In this document: positions 1 to 9,739 of the stretch, piece by piece
Layout: every line of letters begins with the position of its first letter
Position numbering within the stretch: the stretch's first letter is position 1
Assembly (NCBI RefSeq): GCF_010015585.1
Contig: NW_022985068.1
Location: 1,159,568-1,183,960 of the forward strand
Direction: 5' to 3'
Origin: Eremomyces bilateralis CBS 781.70
Lineage: Eukaryota > Ascomycota > Dothideomycetes > Eremomycetales > Eremomycetaceae
Length of the DNA stretch: 24,393 nt
The notes under the pieces: model-generated
Database searches by the model: none
The model's input: only the letters and a program-made list of their open reading frames with translations
What the model was told of the DNA's origin: nothing
Position numbers and translations under genes: made by a program

Positions 1-305
1 GAGCATCAATTGATTGAGACATTGTTGTTTGTAGACCGAGTGTCGCGTTTTCTGGTTGAGGTGGCGGCTCGCTTGTAGTGGCGGCTCGCTTGTGGAATAC
101 GTTATTCATACTTCTACAGTGCCGACCTACCAATACTGGCTGTTTCTGATGGATGAGTATGACCTTTAAAACCTAATGACTTGATTCAGCGAACTCCGTT
201 ATGACATGCCGATCCCCCCCAGTTGATTTGACCCAGACGGTACTGTTTGAATTTTCCTAATCACTTGATGCTACCTTGTTCATTCTTCTCACGCAATCTT
301 AATTA
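1..305. other. Left edge, downstream of the monooxygenase gene
   Basis: No gene is recognised in this stretch. It holds the likely 3' flank of the minus-strand monooxygenase gene and a short tandem duplication at 61-94. Whether another gene begins to the left of the window cannot be seen. Confidence 0.5.
61..94. repeat. 17-bp tandem duplication
   Basis: Two adjacent copies of a 17-base unit beginning GTGGCGGCTCGCTTGT (61-77 and 78-94) differ only at the last base. It is most simply a replication-slippage duplication in intergenic DNA; no function is inferred. Confidence 0.8.
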
Positions 306-2850
306 TCACTCAATCCTAAAAGCTTGTGAAAGGTCCTCAACCCCCGTTCCTTCATCAATTCGAGCCTCGACAACCTCATACACAGGTATCTCTGCCAACC
401 TCGCTGTAATATGATGCAACGTCGGCAGTGCCTGGCGATCCCTTGCCTCAAAAGCCAAGTCCCCCTTTCTGGCTAACATCGTCCGTATGACATTGGGGGT
501 CTGTGATGCACCTTCTGACGGAATAAATACGGCATACTCTGCATCCGCCGTTCCCGGTCGGCCGACTGCAGGAATATATCGGTAGCAGAAAGTTCCCTCC
601 TCGGCCTCTCCAAGCTTATCGTTCATCGCCGGTGCCTTGTCGGCGGCCGACATTGATGAAGTCGAGTTAGGCAGATGGAGCCCTTCCAAGCGCATCCTCG
701 CAAACTGCACTCCTCGCCAGTCGATGCCGGCCGCGTATTCGCCTTCTTTTTGATGCACTTGAATGGAAGCACCAAGCTTTGACATCCCCAACTCCTCTCG
801 GCCGGACAGGATCGCATCAGCAAGGTCTTCAAAGACGACAACACAATAAGAGCCCCGAAGTACTGAGGCATCTCTCTTGGTATACTGGACGCCATGAACA
901 AATAGACCTGAGAAGTTGTACCCACCCCCACCGAGCCAACTCATATTCCCCAAAGTGGTCATTCGGATCGAAGCAGTGGCAACTGTTCCAGGAGAGCTGA
1001 AGCTGAAGGCTGGGGAGGGGAAGAAGTTCTGGAGCAAGGTTCTAGATGTTCTGAATTTGATCGAGGCAGTCACAAAGGTAGACTGCAAGCCGTCATGCGG
1101 AAGCCCGAAACTGTCTTGCCTAGGGCCGGGCATCGAACCAAAGGCAACGGGCATTCTCCAGAACCTATCTGGCGTTTTGGTCCAGTTTGATTTCCTGAGC
1201 ATCTGAATCGTGTGGTCGTATTCATCGTGGCCGAAACAATAGCTCTGATATTCCATCACTACAATCTGTCAGCGCTTCGCGTACCGAAGATGAATTTGGC
1301 TAGGTTCAACTTACTGTTGAGTTCTTTTCCGTCTTTCTTAGCTTCCTCGAGATCACGACCAGACAGTCTCGTATATTCTTGAATGCGATGAGCGCGCTCC
1401 ATCCTACATACCTCGTATAGGCGTAATCTTTCTTTGACTTCCTCTTTACGTGTTCCTTTGCCCAACAGGACACCTAGCGATACAGCATCTTCGATTGCCA
1501 TTCCTCCACCTTGACCCTGGTCTACGAGGACAGTGTGAGCAGTGTTCAATTGTGTGTCCAGCGCGGACTTACGCGGCAGGAAAGGATGCGCTGCATCCCC
1601 CATCAGAGCCAGTTTGCCCACCGTCCAAGAACGTAAAACGTCCATGTCAAGGAGCGTCCAAACGCTCAGAGTTTCGGCGTTGACCTTCGACAGTAGAGCA
1701 CGCACGATGGGACAAAACTCTTTATACGCTTCAAGGAGTCTTGCTTTATTGCCACCTGTACTCCAACCTAATGCCACTCAGCCTTGAACAGTCAAGTAAA
1801 CGAAGAAGACGAAACATATGACACATATCGGTCGAAATTCGGATTGGAGCCGAGATTGGGAATACCAAATGAAACTCACCGTCACCAGGCATGTCAGATT
1901 CCTTGCTTGGGTGGATTGCGACAAAATTGAGAAGCGTGTTGTTGGAGCAAGGGTACATGACGAGCCTTCTATCGTTTCCCATCCACATCACCATACGACC
2001 GTCGCCATCAACCGCGTCTCTTGTTTCGGGATCGGCCAGTATCTCCTCTTTCGGGATCAGGAACCTGAACGCACTTCTTCCGGAACCAAAAGGTTTTGCT
2101 GTCTTGGATACCTGCTTTCTGGTTATGGACTGTCAGAAAGTGAGTGAACTGAGCCACGCTTTTGTCCTTGAGGCCATACATGAACGCCATCCGCTCCAAT
2201 GACCACATCTCCTTTGAATACATCACCGTTCTCGAGGGTGATGGTGGAAACCTCGGCATTGACGCTTGCCACACAACTCGATATCTTCATTTCAGCCGGA
2301 TTTCCCTTTCCGGCAGGATCGGCGGCGAATCTATACAGCGCTTTGTGGAGATGAGCACGATGGACCAGAAGCCATGACTTTCAACATTAGTCCTAAGCGG
2401 GCATAGAGGATAGGAAGACCTACGTGTTTCCAGAGCAAATTTGGCTTTCGAAGATCAAGGTTGAATGTCAAGTTGCCTGCTGCAGTGTACTGTACAATCT
2501 AGAGAGCAAACCGTCATCAGACGACACCGGGAATGAAGGTGTAAGAGAGATCGAATGTCTCTTACCCCGAGCGTAGGATTTCCTCCAATGTCCTCTGCAA
2601 AAAGCCCAAGGCGGCGGAGAAGACCATTACAGTTGGACCCCAAATGAATAGCGGCGCCGGCCTCATTGTCCAATTTGGATCTTTCAAATACCTACTTCGA
2701 ATTAGGATTTGGTCCATTCATGCTTCTGTTGCCCAGAAATACCGTGACTTCATGTCCCTCTTGCCTGAGAGCTGTTGCAGCAGTGAGGCCGCCAATTCCT
2801 CCTCCCACAATGAGCACTTTCAACGGTGCAGGATCCGGAGCGGCCGTCAT
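306..2850 (-). CDS. FAD monooxygenase fused to acetoacetate-decarboxylase-like domain
   Basis: Eight exons read right to left: 2850-2743, 2691-2566, 2498-2424, 2377-2180, 2111-1880, 1767-1573, 1521-1315 and 1258-306. They join to 2094 nt (697 residues) with every intron GT..AG (46-112 nt). The first 400 residues are a salicylate-hydroxylase-like group A flavoprotein monooxygenase: GGGIGG (residues 14-19) binds the FAD ADP moiety, GADGVH lies near 164-169, and GDAAHPFLPHQGQGGG (about 302-317) contacts the flavin ribityl/pyrophosphate. From about residue 410 the chain is an acetoacetate-decarboxylase-like barrel. Its GREELGMSK motif puts a lysine near residue 541, where bacterial ADC has its Schiff-base lysine. 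Expected chemistry is NAD(P)H-dependent ortho-hydroxylation or oxidative decarboxylation of a phenolic acid, plus a decarboxylase-like or ligand-binding step; the substrate is unknown. The gene is divergent from the hydrolase at 3332. Two separate genes are unlikely, because the last intron joins the normal C-terminal helix of the monooxygenase to the second domain in frame. Confidence 0.9.
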
Positions 2851-3331
2851 TGGGATTTAGGAGTGGCTGGGTTGGATAATAGACTGTATGATGATTTGCC
2901 AAGGCGTTCGCGGAAACTTGGCTGCCAGTGAGGGATTAGCGGACCAAAGTGCCTTTGCGAGAATGGCCAGTGGTCCGTACATAAAACGTGCCGTTCTCAT
3001 ACTCGGAAGCATTTCGATTGAGTTCGCGACACTTAGCTTGTGGTGCTATCGGGAATTTCTTGCATGTGCTGAAGTGGGCGTGTGGCGGAATGTGGGCGAG
3101 CTTTCCGCGATGTTCTGTCTTCTCCCCACCGGCTTGCTGGCCAACTCCCGATCATGCCCACAAGCAAATGATAGAATATTCGGCATAGCACTGACGCTCG
3201 GCTAGTGGAGGCTACTTTTCTAGAGCGCGAGACGGATCTAAGTAAAGTAACTTGTTTAAGATTTTACTCAAGAGAAGTGAGAATCCTTGAGTTAAGAGGC
3301 AAGAGTGCAACCAAGAGCTTGGATTAACAAT
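2851..3331. promoter_or_regulatory. Divergent promoter region, monooxygenase / CocE hydrolase
   Basis: This 481-bp spacer separates two head-to-head start codons (ATG at 2850 on minus and 3332 on plus), so it probably carries both promoters and would allow co-regulation. One CreA-type hexamer on the minus strand (CCCCAC, 3124-3129) is visible. No clear zinc-cluster CGG palindrome was seen. The plus-strand open frame 2888-3205 has no recognisable protein. Confidence 0.5.
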
Positions 3332-5191
3332 ATGCCACTCCTAATTCAGAACATCCACAAGGTAGACGAATTATCATTCCCCTACATCTTCGAACAGCAT
3401 GCAACAATCAAACTACAGTCCGGCGAAGGATTCATCCGCTGCAATGTCTACCGGCCCAAACCTTCCCCTGGTGGAGTCGACCGGTTTCCCGCTATTGTTA
3501 CATATGGTCCGTACGGGAAAGACATTCACTACAGAGACTTTCATCCCGCATCATTCTCGGAGGTCAATCCGCAACACAAGTCTGAGCACTCCGCCTGGGA
3601 GACACCGGATCCTGCGTTCTGGACTGCGCACGGCTATGTTGTCGTGCGGGCTGACGAACGTGGAACCGGGCAGTCGCCAGGACTCTTGGATACCATGTCC
3701 CGAGGCACGAGCGAGGCCTTTGTCGAAGTGATCGAATGGACCGCCCAGCAGCCATGGAGTACAGGCAAAGTTGGCCTGTTGGGAATCTCATATTATGCAG
3801 GCAGCCAATGGAGGGTCGCAGCGCGGAAACCTCGCGGCCTGGCGGCGATCATCCCGTGGGAAGGTATGTCCGATTACTACCGGGACCGTTGTCGACATGG
3901 AGGGATCCTGGCGAATGCTTTCATCAAGTTCTGGTGGAACCGGCAGGTGGTCACTAATCAATACGGCAGGCCGGGCCGAGCAGCAAACAACTGGGGCCCA
4001 GATACGATCGAGGGCAACTTGACGCCGGAGGAGCTGGAGAAGAATCGAAAGGATCAGTGCCATGACAACGCCACTCACTCATTTCGAGAAGAACTCTACT
4101 ACGCGTCGAAGGAGTATGACCTTGGTGACATTGAGGTTCCTATGCTATCAGTTGGAAATTGGGGTGGAATCCTTCTTCATCTGAGAGGGAACCTGGAAGG
4201 ATACGTCTATGGGGGCTCGGAGTTCAAATATCTCCGAATGATTACGGGTCGGCATGATTTGCCGTTTTACTATGAAGAAGAAGCCAAGATCCAGCTAAGT
4301 TTTCTGGACGCATTTCTCAAAGGACAAGACCCAACTGGCTGGTCGATAAAAGGGAAACTCCCACCTGTCGATCTCGTCATTCGCCGGGGCGATATGGGAT
4401 TCAACAATGCCGCTGCTGAGAAGCAATTCACTCGACGAACCGAAAACGAATGGCCCATTGCGCGAACCCAATATGTGAAATTTTTCCTGGGCCTGGATCA
4501 AACTCTCACGAGGAACCCTCCAGTCATTACATTGCCAAAGAAGATCTCATACAAAGCCTTAGGGAGCATTGAGGACCCACAATGTGTACAATTTTCCACC
4601 CCCGCGTTCGAAGAAGAGATCGAGATCACAGGCTATGTCACCGCCACACTGAACGTTTCCATGAGTGCCGAAGTCTCCAAAGCTACCCCTAGGGACATCG
4701 ACCTCTTCTTAACTCTCCGCCATATCTCGCCAGAAGGGAAGGAGGTGTACTATACCGGTACCGCAGGCGACCCCGTTCCGCTCACTAAGGGATGGCTGCG
4801 TGTCAGTTTTCGCAAGACCAGTCCGGATCATGGGAAACATCGGCCTTATTTGCCGTGGCGGGAATACATCTCTCAGGAAGTTCAGCCTGTGATTCCTGGA
4901 GAGATCTATACCGTTGACGTGGAGATTTGGCCCACGAATGTCGTCGTTGAAAAAGGGGCCAAGATTGTACTTGAGGTCTCGTCTGGAGATACGCAAGGGA
5001 GCGGAATCTTTCTTCACAATGACCCTTCTGACAGGTATGTAGAACCCCCTTTTCTCTCGGCTAAGCTAACCGCAGTCATTTTCAGGAACGAGGAAAAGTT
5101 TGCCGGCGTCAACCACATTTGCTTCAGCCCCAATCTGTTGAACTGCCTGACGCTACCAATAATTCCTCCTAGGGAAAGTTGCACGGACTAA
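3332..5191 (+). CDS. CocE/NonD-family alpha/beta hydrolase (peptidase S15-like)
   Basis: Two exons (3332-5034 and 5086-5191) give 602 residues. The 51-nt intron (GTATGT donor, GCTAAC branch site, TTTCAG acceptor) is a multiple of three, so the frame stays open through it. Splicing restores a conserved C-terminus (HNDPSDR joined to NEEKFAGVNH). The start is the ATG at 3332; the frame extends a little upstream but only to a GTG. The N-terminal part is an X-Pro dipeptidyl-peptidase-type hydrolase: RADERGTGQS (107-116), nucleophile Ser153 in GLLGISYYAG, and His308 in TGRHD. The C-terminal part is a jelly-roll typical of CocE/NonD. The family hydrolyses esters or amides (cocaine esterase, glutaryl-7-ACA acylase, X-Pro peptidases). 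In this cluster it could cleave an ester, amide or ring-opened intermediate. The position that normally holds the triad aspartate reads SVGNWGG, so the acid residue is displaced or absent. Confidence 0.88.
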   Translation: MPLLIQNIHKVDELSFPYIFEQHATIKLQSGEGFIRCNVYRPKPSPGGVDRFPAIVTYGPYGKDIHYRDFHPASFSEVNPQHKSEHSAWETPDPAFWTAHGYVVVRADERGTGQSPGLLDTMSRGTSEAFVEVIEWTAQQPWSTGKVGLLGISYYAGSQWRVAARKPRGLAAIIPWEGMSDYYRDRCRHGGILANAFIKFWWNRQVVTNQYGRPGRAANNWGPDTIEGNLTPEELEKNRKDQCHDNATHSFREELYYASKEYDLGDIEVPMLSVGNWGGILLHLRGNLEGYVYGGSEFKYLRMITGRHDLPFYYEEEAKIQLSFLDAFLKGQDPTGWSIKGKLPPVDLVIRRGDMGFNNAAAEKQFTRRTENEWPIARTQYVKFFLGLDQTLTRNPPVITLPKKISYKALGSIEDPQCVQFSTPAFEEEIEITGYVTATLNVSMSAEVSKATPRDIDLFLTLRHISPEGKEVYYTGTAGDPVPLTKGWLRVSFRKTSPDHGKHRPYLPWREYISQEVQPVIPGEIYTVDVEIWPTNVVVEKGAKIVLEVSSGDTQGSGIFLHNDPSDRYVEPPFLSAKLTAVIFRNEEKFAGVNHICFSPNLLNCLTLPIIPPRESCTD

Positions 5192-5336
5192 GCGGCATGG
5201 AACAGCCGCAGACTCAGCAGATTTCAGTATCTATATTATACTTGAGGGCCGTTTTCCTCCTTCCAATGTTATACCAAATCGTATCCCTGCATCCACTTTG
5301 TTCAACACGGTAGAAATAAATGTCATTCAACGTACG

Positions 5337-6486
5337 TCATGCCCAAGTACCTATGGTGAATTGCGAATTACACCTACTCTTATAAGCCGATGTTCCAAAT
5401 TGTCAGTACAGAGGGCGAGTTCACTCACATGTTTGTCAGCTCCCATGTCTCTGCCTCCAACGTCGCAAATGTCCCCTCATCTTCCGGGTCACCTGCCGCA
5501 CCTGCGACAAACAGGCCCGCCATGAAGTGATCGTCCGTTGCGTGTGCGTCCCGGAACTGTGGGTGCTTCATCAACCGCGTCATGGCTCGCCGCAGCCGTG
5601 GCCCACTATTCTGCGTCAACGCATCCTCCACAGACTGGCGAAACTCCAACGCCCAGCCCTCCGGCGGCGTCTCCATGGCGAAATTGTCCAAGTACCGCAG
5701 CATTGGAGCCCAGCGGTTACGGTAAAGGTTATGCACGGCGCCACCGCTGCCGATTAGGAGGTAGCCGTCGTGACGAAGCGGCCGCAGCGTGGCGCCGACT
5801 TTCATGTGGAAGTGTGGGTCGAAGCGGGCGTTCATGGAGATTAATACAGTAGGTGGGCATCCGTGAGGGAACATGCGGATTAAAATGAGGTATGTATCGT
5901 GGATCCAGTCAAAGGACGGGTTGCCATCCACGTTGAAGCCTTGGGTGCGGAGCATCTTGATGCACCGCTCAGCAGTGGTGAGGTCTGGATTGAGTTTGTA
6001 GTTCCGGTATTTGTCTGGATGCACATATCTGATTTTGTGTTACCAAGACAGCCAATATGAGATTCATTAGCCTCAAGCGAGAAATAGAATCAAGCACCTA
6101 CGCTACAGGTGACTTCTTTGGATCCGGATTGGTGGCTACTTCGATCCGATCTCCTTCTGCATCCCAGTGTGCCCCCTGCTCTGAATCAGCCTCTCCGTCT
6201 ACTAGTAATCAAGAAGAACACCATACGAAAGTTAACAATAATCATTGGTATCAGAGGCTATGTTCTGTTGGTACACACTCGGAAAAGCTAGAACATACCA
6301 TCATGATGACTCCTTTGACGCCTCTTCTTAGTGCTTCATCGCCACAGCGCTTCCAATAGTCCGCCGACTCCGATTCTTCCCCAAGCATCATAGTAGACCC
6401 ATGGGAGAAAAAGTGCACCGGGGTAGGGGCTTTCGTGAGGTTAACAACGCGCTCTGCGGAGAGGGGGTCGTCCGCTGCTTACCCAT
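5337..6486 (-). CDS. LigB/DODA-type extradiol aromatic ring-opening dioxygenase
   Basis: Five exons: 6486-6483, 6429-6299, 6175-6102, 6028-5429 and 5373-5337, joining to 846 nt (281 residues). The first exon is only four bases (ATGG); a 53-nt intron then leads to the conserved start MAPTPVHFFSHGST. The last exon supplies the C-terminus NMCNSQFTIGTWA, which the unspliced frame misses. The protein matches class III extradiol dioxygenases of the LigB superfamily, close to fungal 4,5-DOPA dioxygenases in size. Likely metal ligands and catalytic histidines are His11 (FSHGS), His48 (GAHWD), His169 (SGGAVHN) and one of His232/His237 (DAHATDDH). The family opens a catechol ring with O2 and Fe(II), sometimes Zn. 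It faces the CocE gene tail to tail, with 145 bp between stop codons. The natural catechol is unknown; a product of the neighbouring monooxygenase is a reasonable guess. Confidence 0.9.
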
Positions 6487-7202
6487 CTTGAGTTCGAGTG
6501 TTCCCTTTACTTTGGGGCCAACCGCTTAGAAGACAGAGAGTCGAATGCAGGAGAGAAAATGAGGTATCTCATCTAATATGGTTGCGGCTTGGAGGTATAG
6601 CGTCACTCTAGAAGGTCTGCACATCACGGTATAACAGATAGGCCATTACACTCTCAACCCAAGCCGTCGATTCTGCCCCACTTCCCGAGCCTTCGCCCCG
6701 GTGACCACTGTATTGGTAATAGGGGTAATAGGGGCCGAACTGAGATAGATCAGGATTTTCATCCGAGCCGGATTCGCGGCACACTACAATTGGATACGCA
6801 ATGAGGGTAAGCATAGCAGGCCGCTAAATCCATATTGGTCCAGGGGAAGTTTTGTTTTCGTTTTTGGACTAAATTTTGTATGGGATTTGTCAGGTCAGAA
6901 ACAGACGTCAAGGAGCTAGATCATTCTCCGCCCTTGACCGCAGCAAGTGGAGACTGGTAATGAGAGGAGTATTGATTTGGCCTGATAGCAGACTTTATGC
7001 CTTCTACAGATCATGCTCTCTCACACGGGGGAGGCCCACCTGGGTATGGCTTGTACAATGGCTGACTGCTGTAGATTCGCCCTATGGGGCATATCATTGA
7101 ATTATCTTATACAAGATGCCCTCTTGACTGGGACAAAGAGCCGTGAAAAGCTAGATTGCGTCACAAAGCCCTTATTTAAGCACATCAGTCGGTCGGGTTC
7201 CC
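6487..7202. promoter_or_regulatory. Spacer upstream of the ring-cleavage dioxygenase
   Basis: 716 bp between the dioxygenase start and the MFS stop, both minus strand; it should hold the dioxygenase promoter and the MFS 3' UTR. Two CreA-type hexamers lie close together (CCCCAC 6676-6681 and CCCCGG 6696-6701), about 190-215 bp upstream of the dioxygenase ATG. A 68-codon minus-strand open frame (6608-6814) has no recognisable family. Nothing else was found. Confidence 0.4.
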
Positions 7203-9259
7203 CTACTGGACCCACTGTGCAGTCGCGACTCGGAACCTCTTCCCCCAAATCAGAATGACAAAGACCAATAAGGAGAAAATCCCCATAAGCCCACCAAAAA
7301 CACCGAACGGCACTGACGTTCCTGCCTTTGCAACCCTATTTGGTGTTAGAAATCTAAGCAACAAAAGATCTGTTTGACCTCTACCCTTACCACTCGCCAA
7401 TAAAAAATGTCCAGCTAAAAGCAATAATTGCGCGCATGCCTACTACTGCTACAAAACAGTCACTGGCCGCTTTGCCATATGAATCAATAATCTAACCATG
7501 GGTTAGACTGAGCTTCGTCAACCAAATTCAGGAGGGTACTTGCATAGTTAAATCCAACTGATGGCGTCTATGGTAGACTCGGTCGGAAAGTGTTCAACGG
7601 TTATATCTCGAGGAACCATGTGAACTCACCTGTATTAGACCGAATGCAAGCATCCCTAACCCGAATTGCATCCCCACCCACTTCGCACCCCCAGGATGGT
7701 CCGCACAAAATCCGAACACCCAAAGACCGGTGGTCGCAACAAAAAGGCCCGGCAAGGTTGTTTTCAGCCGTGATTCCGACTCCGCGAAGCCATGGGCTTC
7801 ATGCTTCACCTGGCCGGTCAGGACGCGATCGGCTACGAAGTAAGTGTATGCAGCGCCGACGAAAGTGCCGACGATGCCGCCCACGTTGGCTAGGCCGATG
7901 TGGTCATGCCAGAGGTATGGCGGTGAAGCCATGACCTGGGGGCTAATAGTGGTCACGGTGACGATCCCGCCAACAAGACCGGCATACCTGTGGAGCTCCG
8001 GGGTTAGGGGATGGCAAATACGGTTTCGTTTAAATTGTTATAACTCACCAAAACATGACCAGCCATACTCCAGGCAACCGGAGACTGAGCCAAGGCCCTC
8101 CGAGCTTCGATAGTAACCCGCCCTCATATCGCCCGACTTTGAGGGACTGGGCGAACGTGAAGGTCTTGTAGCTCGGAGGTGATATTGATTCTTCGATTGT
8201 TTTTTCGAAGCGGGCATCGGATTTTTCTCGCTCGTCCCCCGTCCGGACTGTGCTTAGACGCTGCTTTCGCACATACAGCGTCTCGGGTAGCAGGAAAAAA
8301 CAGAGAGCAAGACAAATTGCTGACAGGATCACGTTGGCCCAGTGGAGCCACGATATTCCGTAACGGAAAGCAATGTAGCTTCCACTAAGGCCGCCCAAAA
8401 ATGGACCGAGCGCGATGCTCATGGTGTAGACAGCCTAGAAATGCAAAATTAACGACTGGAAGAGGCCCGCAAGTCCATTAGGTTGGACGCACAGAAGAGC
8501 AGACCGACACGGGCATAGAGTATCGTACACCCCCAGGTCCACTCCCAATTAGGATGGAACCCATTTTTCACTCACCATAGCGCGTCCCCGCTGGTGGACA
8601 AAAAACACCTCCCCGATTGCAGCAGGAGATAAAGTCTCAGAAACGGAAGCACCAACTCCCATAAATGCACGAGCGGCAAGCAAGCTTCCGAAGCTAGTCG
8701 CCAGTCCAGCCCACATCGAGCTGAGGGTCAGAAGGAGGAGGCTGAACAATACTACCGGTCGCCTGCCAAAAGTATTGGCCAAAGGCACATTCCAAAGATT
8801 TGCGGCGCCCAAGAGCAAAACATTCACCTATATACACTCAGCACAATTTCAAAGTGGTCTTGACCGTCCGGTCCAGCGTACGTACGGCAACGAGGTAGGA
8901 TAACCGTTTCATCGGCACTGGCGGGTTGAACACCGCCGGCGTTGCTAGAAGAGGAAATGCACTGGCAATGGAAGCGGATGTGAAGTTCCCAACGAACGCA
9001 TAGAAAGATGCGCAGATTAGGAGGCCGACCTTGCTCCACCACTTCCAGTTCAAAGGATCGGCCGGATCGTCTGAAGGATCAGGGACCAACACGATGTGTC
9101 CGCCCCCCTCCCTATTCTGATCTTCGCGATCTAGACGACAATCAGACACCCATCTTGAAACGGGGACAGAGACTTACGGATAAGGACAGTAGTTCCCGGC
9201 GGTGTCAACTTCTCGATTTCCTCCTTAGGGAGGGCAAACGCGCGCTTGAAGGCGGACAT
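7203..9259 (-). CDS. MFS transporter (DHA1-like drug/polyamine carrier family)
   Basis: Eight exons: 9259-9178, 9130-8886, 8827-8576, 8434-8049, 7987-7630, 7567-7544, 7491-7391 and 7335-7203, joining to 1581 nt (526 residues). The protein starts MSAFKRAFALPKEEIEKLTP. It then has the family signature DPADPLNWKWW just before the first helix, and a loop 2-3 motif NTFGRRPVV of the DHA1 type. A central cytoplasmic loop is rich in charged residues (KSDARFEKTIEESISPP), and the C-terminal helices end RFRVATAQWVQ. Two features are unusual: a 24-nt exon (7567-7544) and a GC..AG intron (7543-7492) with a perfect GCAAGT donor. Only this choice keeps the conserved NYIIDSYGKAASDCF region in frame. It probably moves the cluster substrate or a toxic product across the plasma membrane. 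An upstream in-frame ATG exists, but the chosen start fits the family. It shares a promoter with the cupin gene. Confidence 0.88.
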
Positions 9260-9739
9260 TGTGGCCAAGTTGAATTCAGTAATCGTCCCTTGGGGGTTTT
9301 GCAAGTTATACCGAAGAAGTGACAAAGCCATCGAGGTCGTGGATGGAACATATCCACATGGGAGGACGGATTGGACCCACAACTGGGGAATCTGGGGCAT
9401 CTGGGGCATCTGGGGGACGTGCGGGGGTTTCGGAGTCAATACTTGGGAGACTTCGGGAATGTGGGGAAAGCACCCCGATCATGCACCAAGTCAATCAGAG
9501 GATAATCGGCTCTGATATGGTCGTGCCTAGACAGTGTGGAGCCGTTAGAGTAAGTTATGCTTTGATGTGAAATGAGCGAAAGGTCGTCCTCGGATGCACA
9601 AATGCCTCAAATTAGGAGTTAGCCCAGCCGCTCGACGAAAGGGAGACGCTTCTGGGCTTCTACTCTCCTCAACTTGCTATATCTGCTCCATATTTTGCAG
9701 CGACCTTCCGTTTCGTCCATTCTCACAGAACGCTACGCC
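9260..9739. promoter_or_regulatory. Divergent MFS/cupin promoter with a CreA-type site array
   Basis: 480 bp between head-to-head ATGs. It contains four back-to-back 9-bp units, each starting CTGGGG (9383-9418), followed by GCGGGG (9421-9426) and GTGGGG (9461-9466). All six fit SYGGRG, the published CreA/carbon-catabolite-repressor consensus. By chance one expects about two per 480 bp on both strands. The arrangement suggests glucose repression of both genes. Confidence 0.6.
9383..9418. repeat. Four tandem 9-bp CTGGGG units
   Basis: Units at 9383-9391, 9392-9400, 9401-9409 and 9410-9418 read CTGGGGAAT, CTGGGGCAT, CTGGGGCAT and CTGGGGGAC. Each begins with a CreA-consensus hexamer, and a spacing of nine bases places the sites slightly less than one helical turn apart. 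Confidence 0.85.

Noticed and set aside
1259-1777. Monooxygenase and decarboxylase-like regions as two genes
   Set aside because: An in-frame stop after ELNSK and a downstream ATG suggest two genes, but a 56-nt GT..AG intron joins them in frame and restores the normal C-terminal helix of the monooxygenase; there is no room for a promoter.
2888-3205. Plus-strand 105-codon open frame in the divergent promoter
   Set aside because: No ATG-context, domain or codon evidence; it lies in the promoter between two real genes.
6608-6814. Minus-strand 68-codon open frame
   Set aside because: It has an ATG and is rich in Gly, Ser and Tyr, but matches no family I know and has no visible introns or context; treated as chance.
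7390-7630. MFS gene as a pseudogene with a frameshift near its 3' end
   Set aside because: A GC..AG intron with a consensus GCAAGT donor and a 24-nt exon give a complete 526-residue frame.
9246-9515. Plus-strand frame encoding repeated Gly-Ile-Trp units
   Set aside because: The peptide repeat is a by-product of the tandem CTGGGG promoter units.
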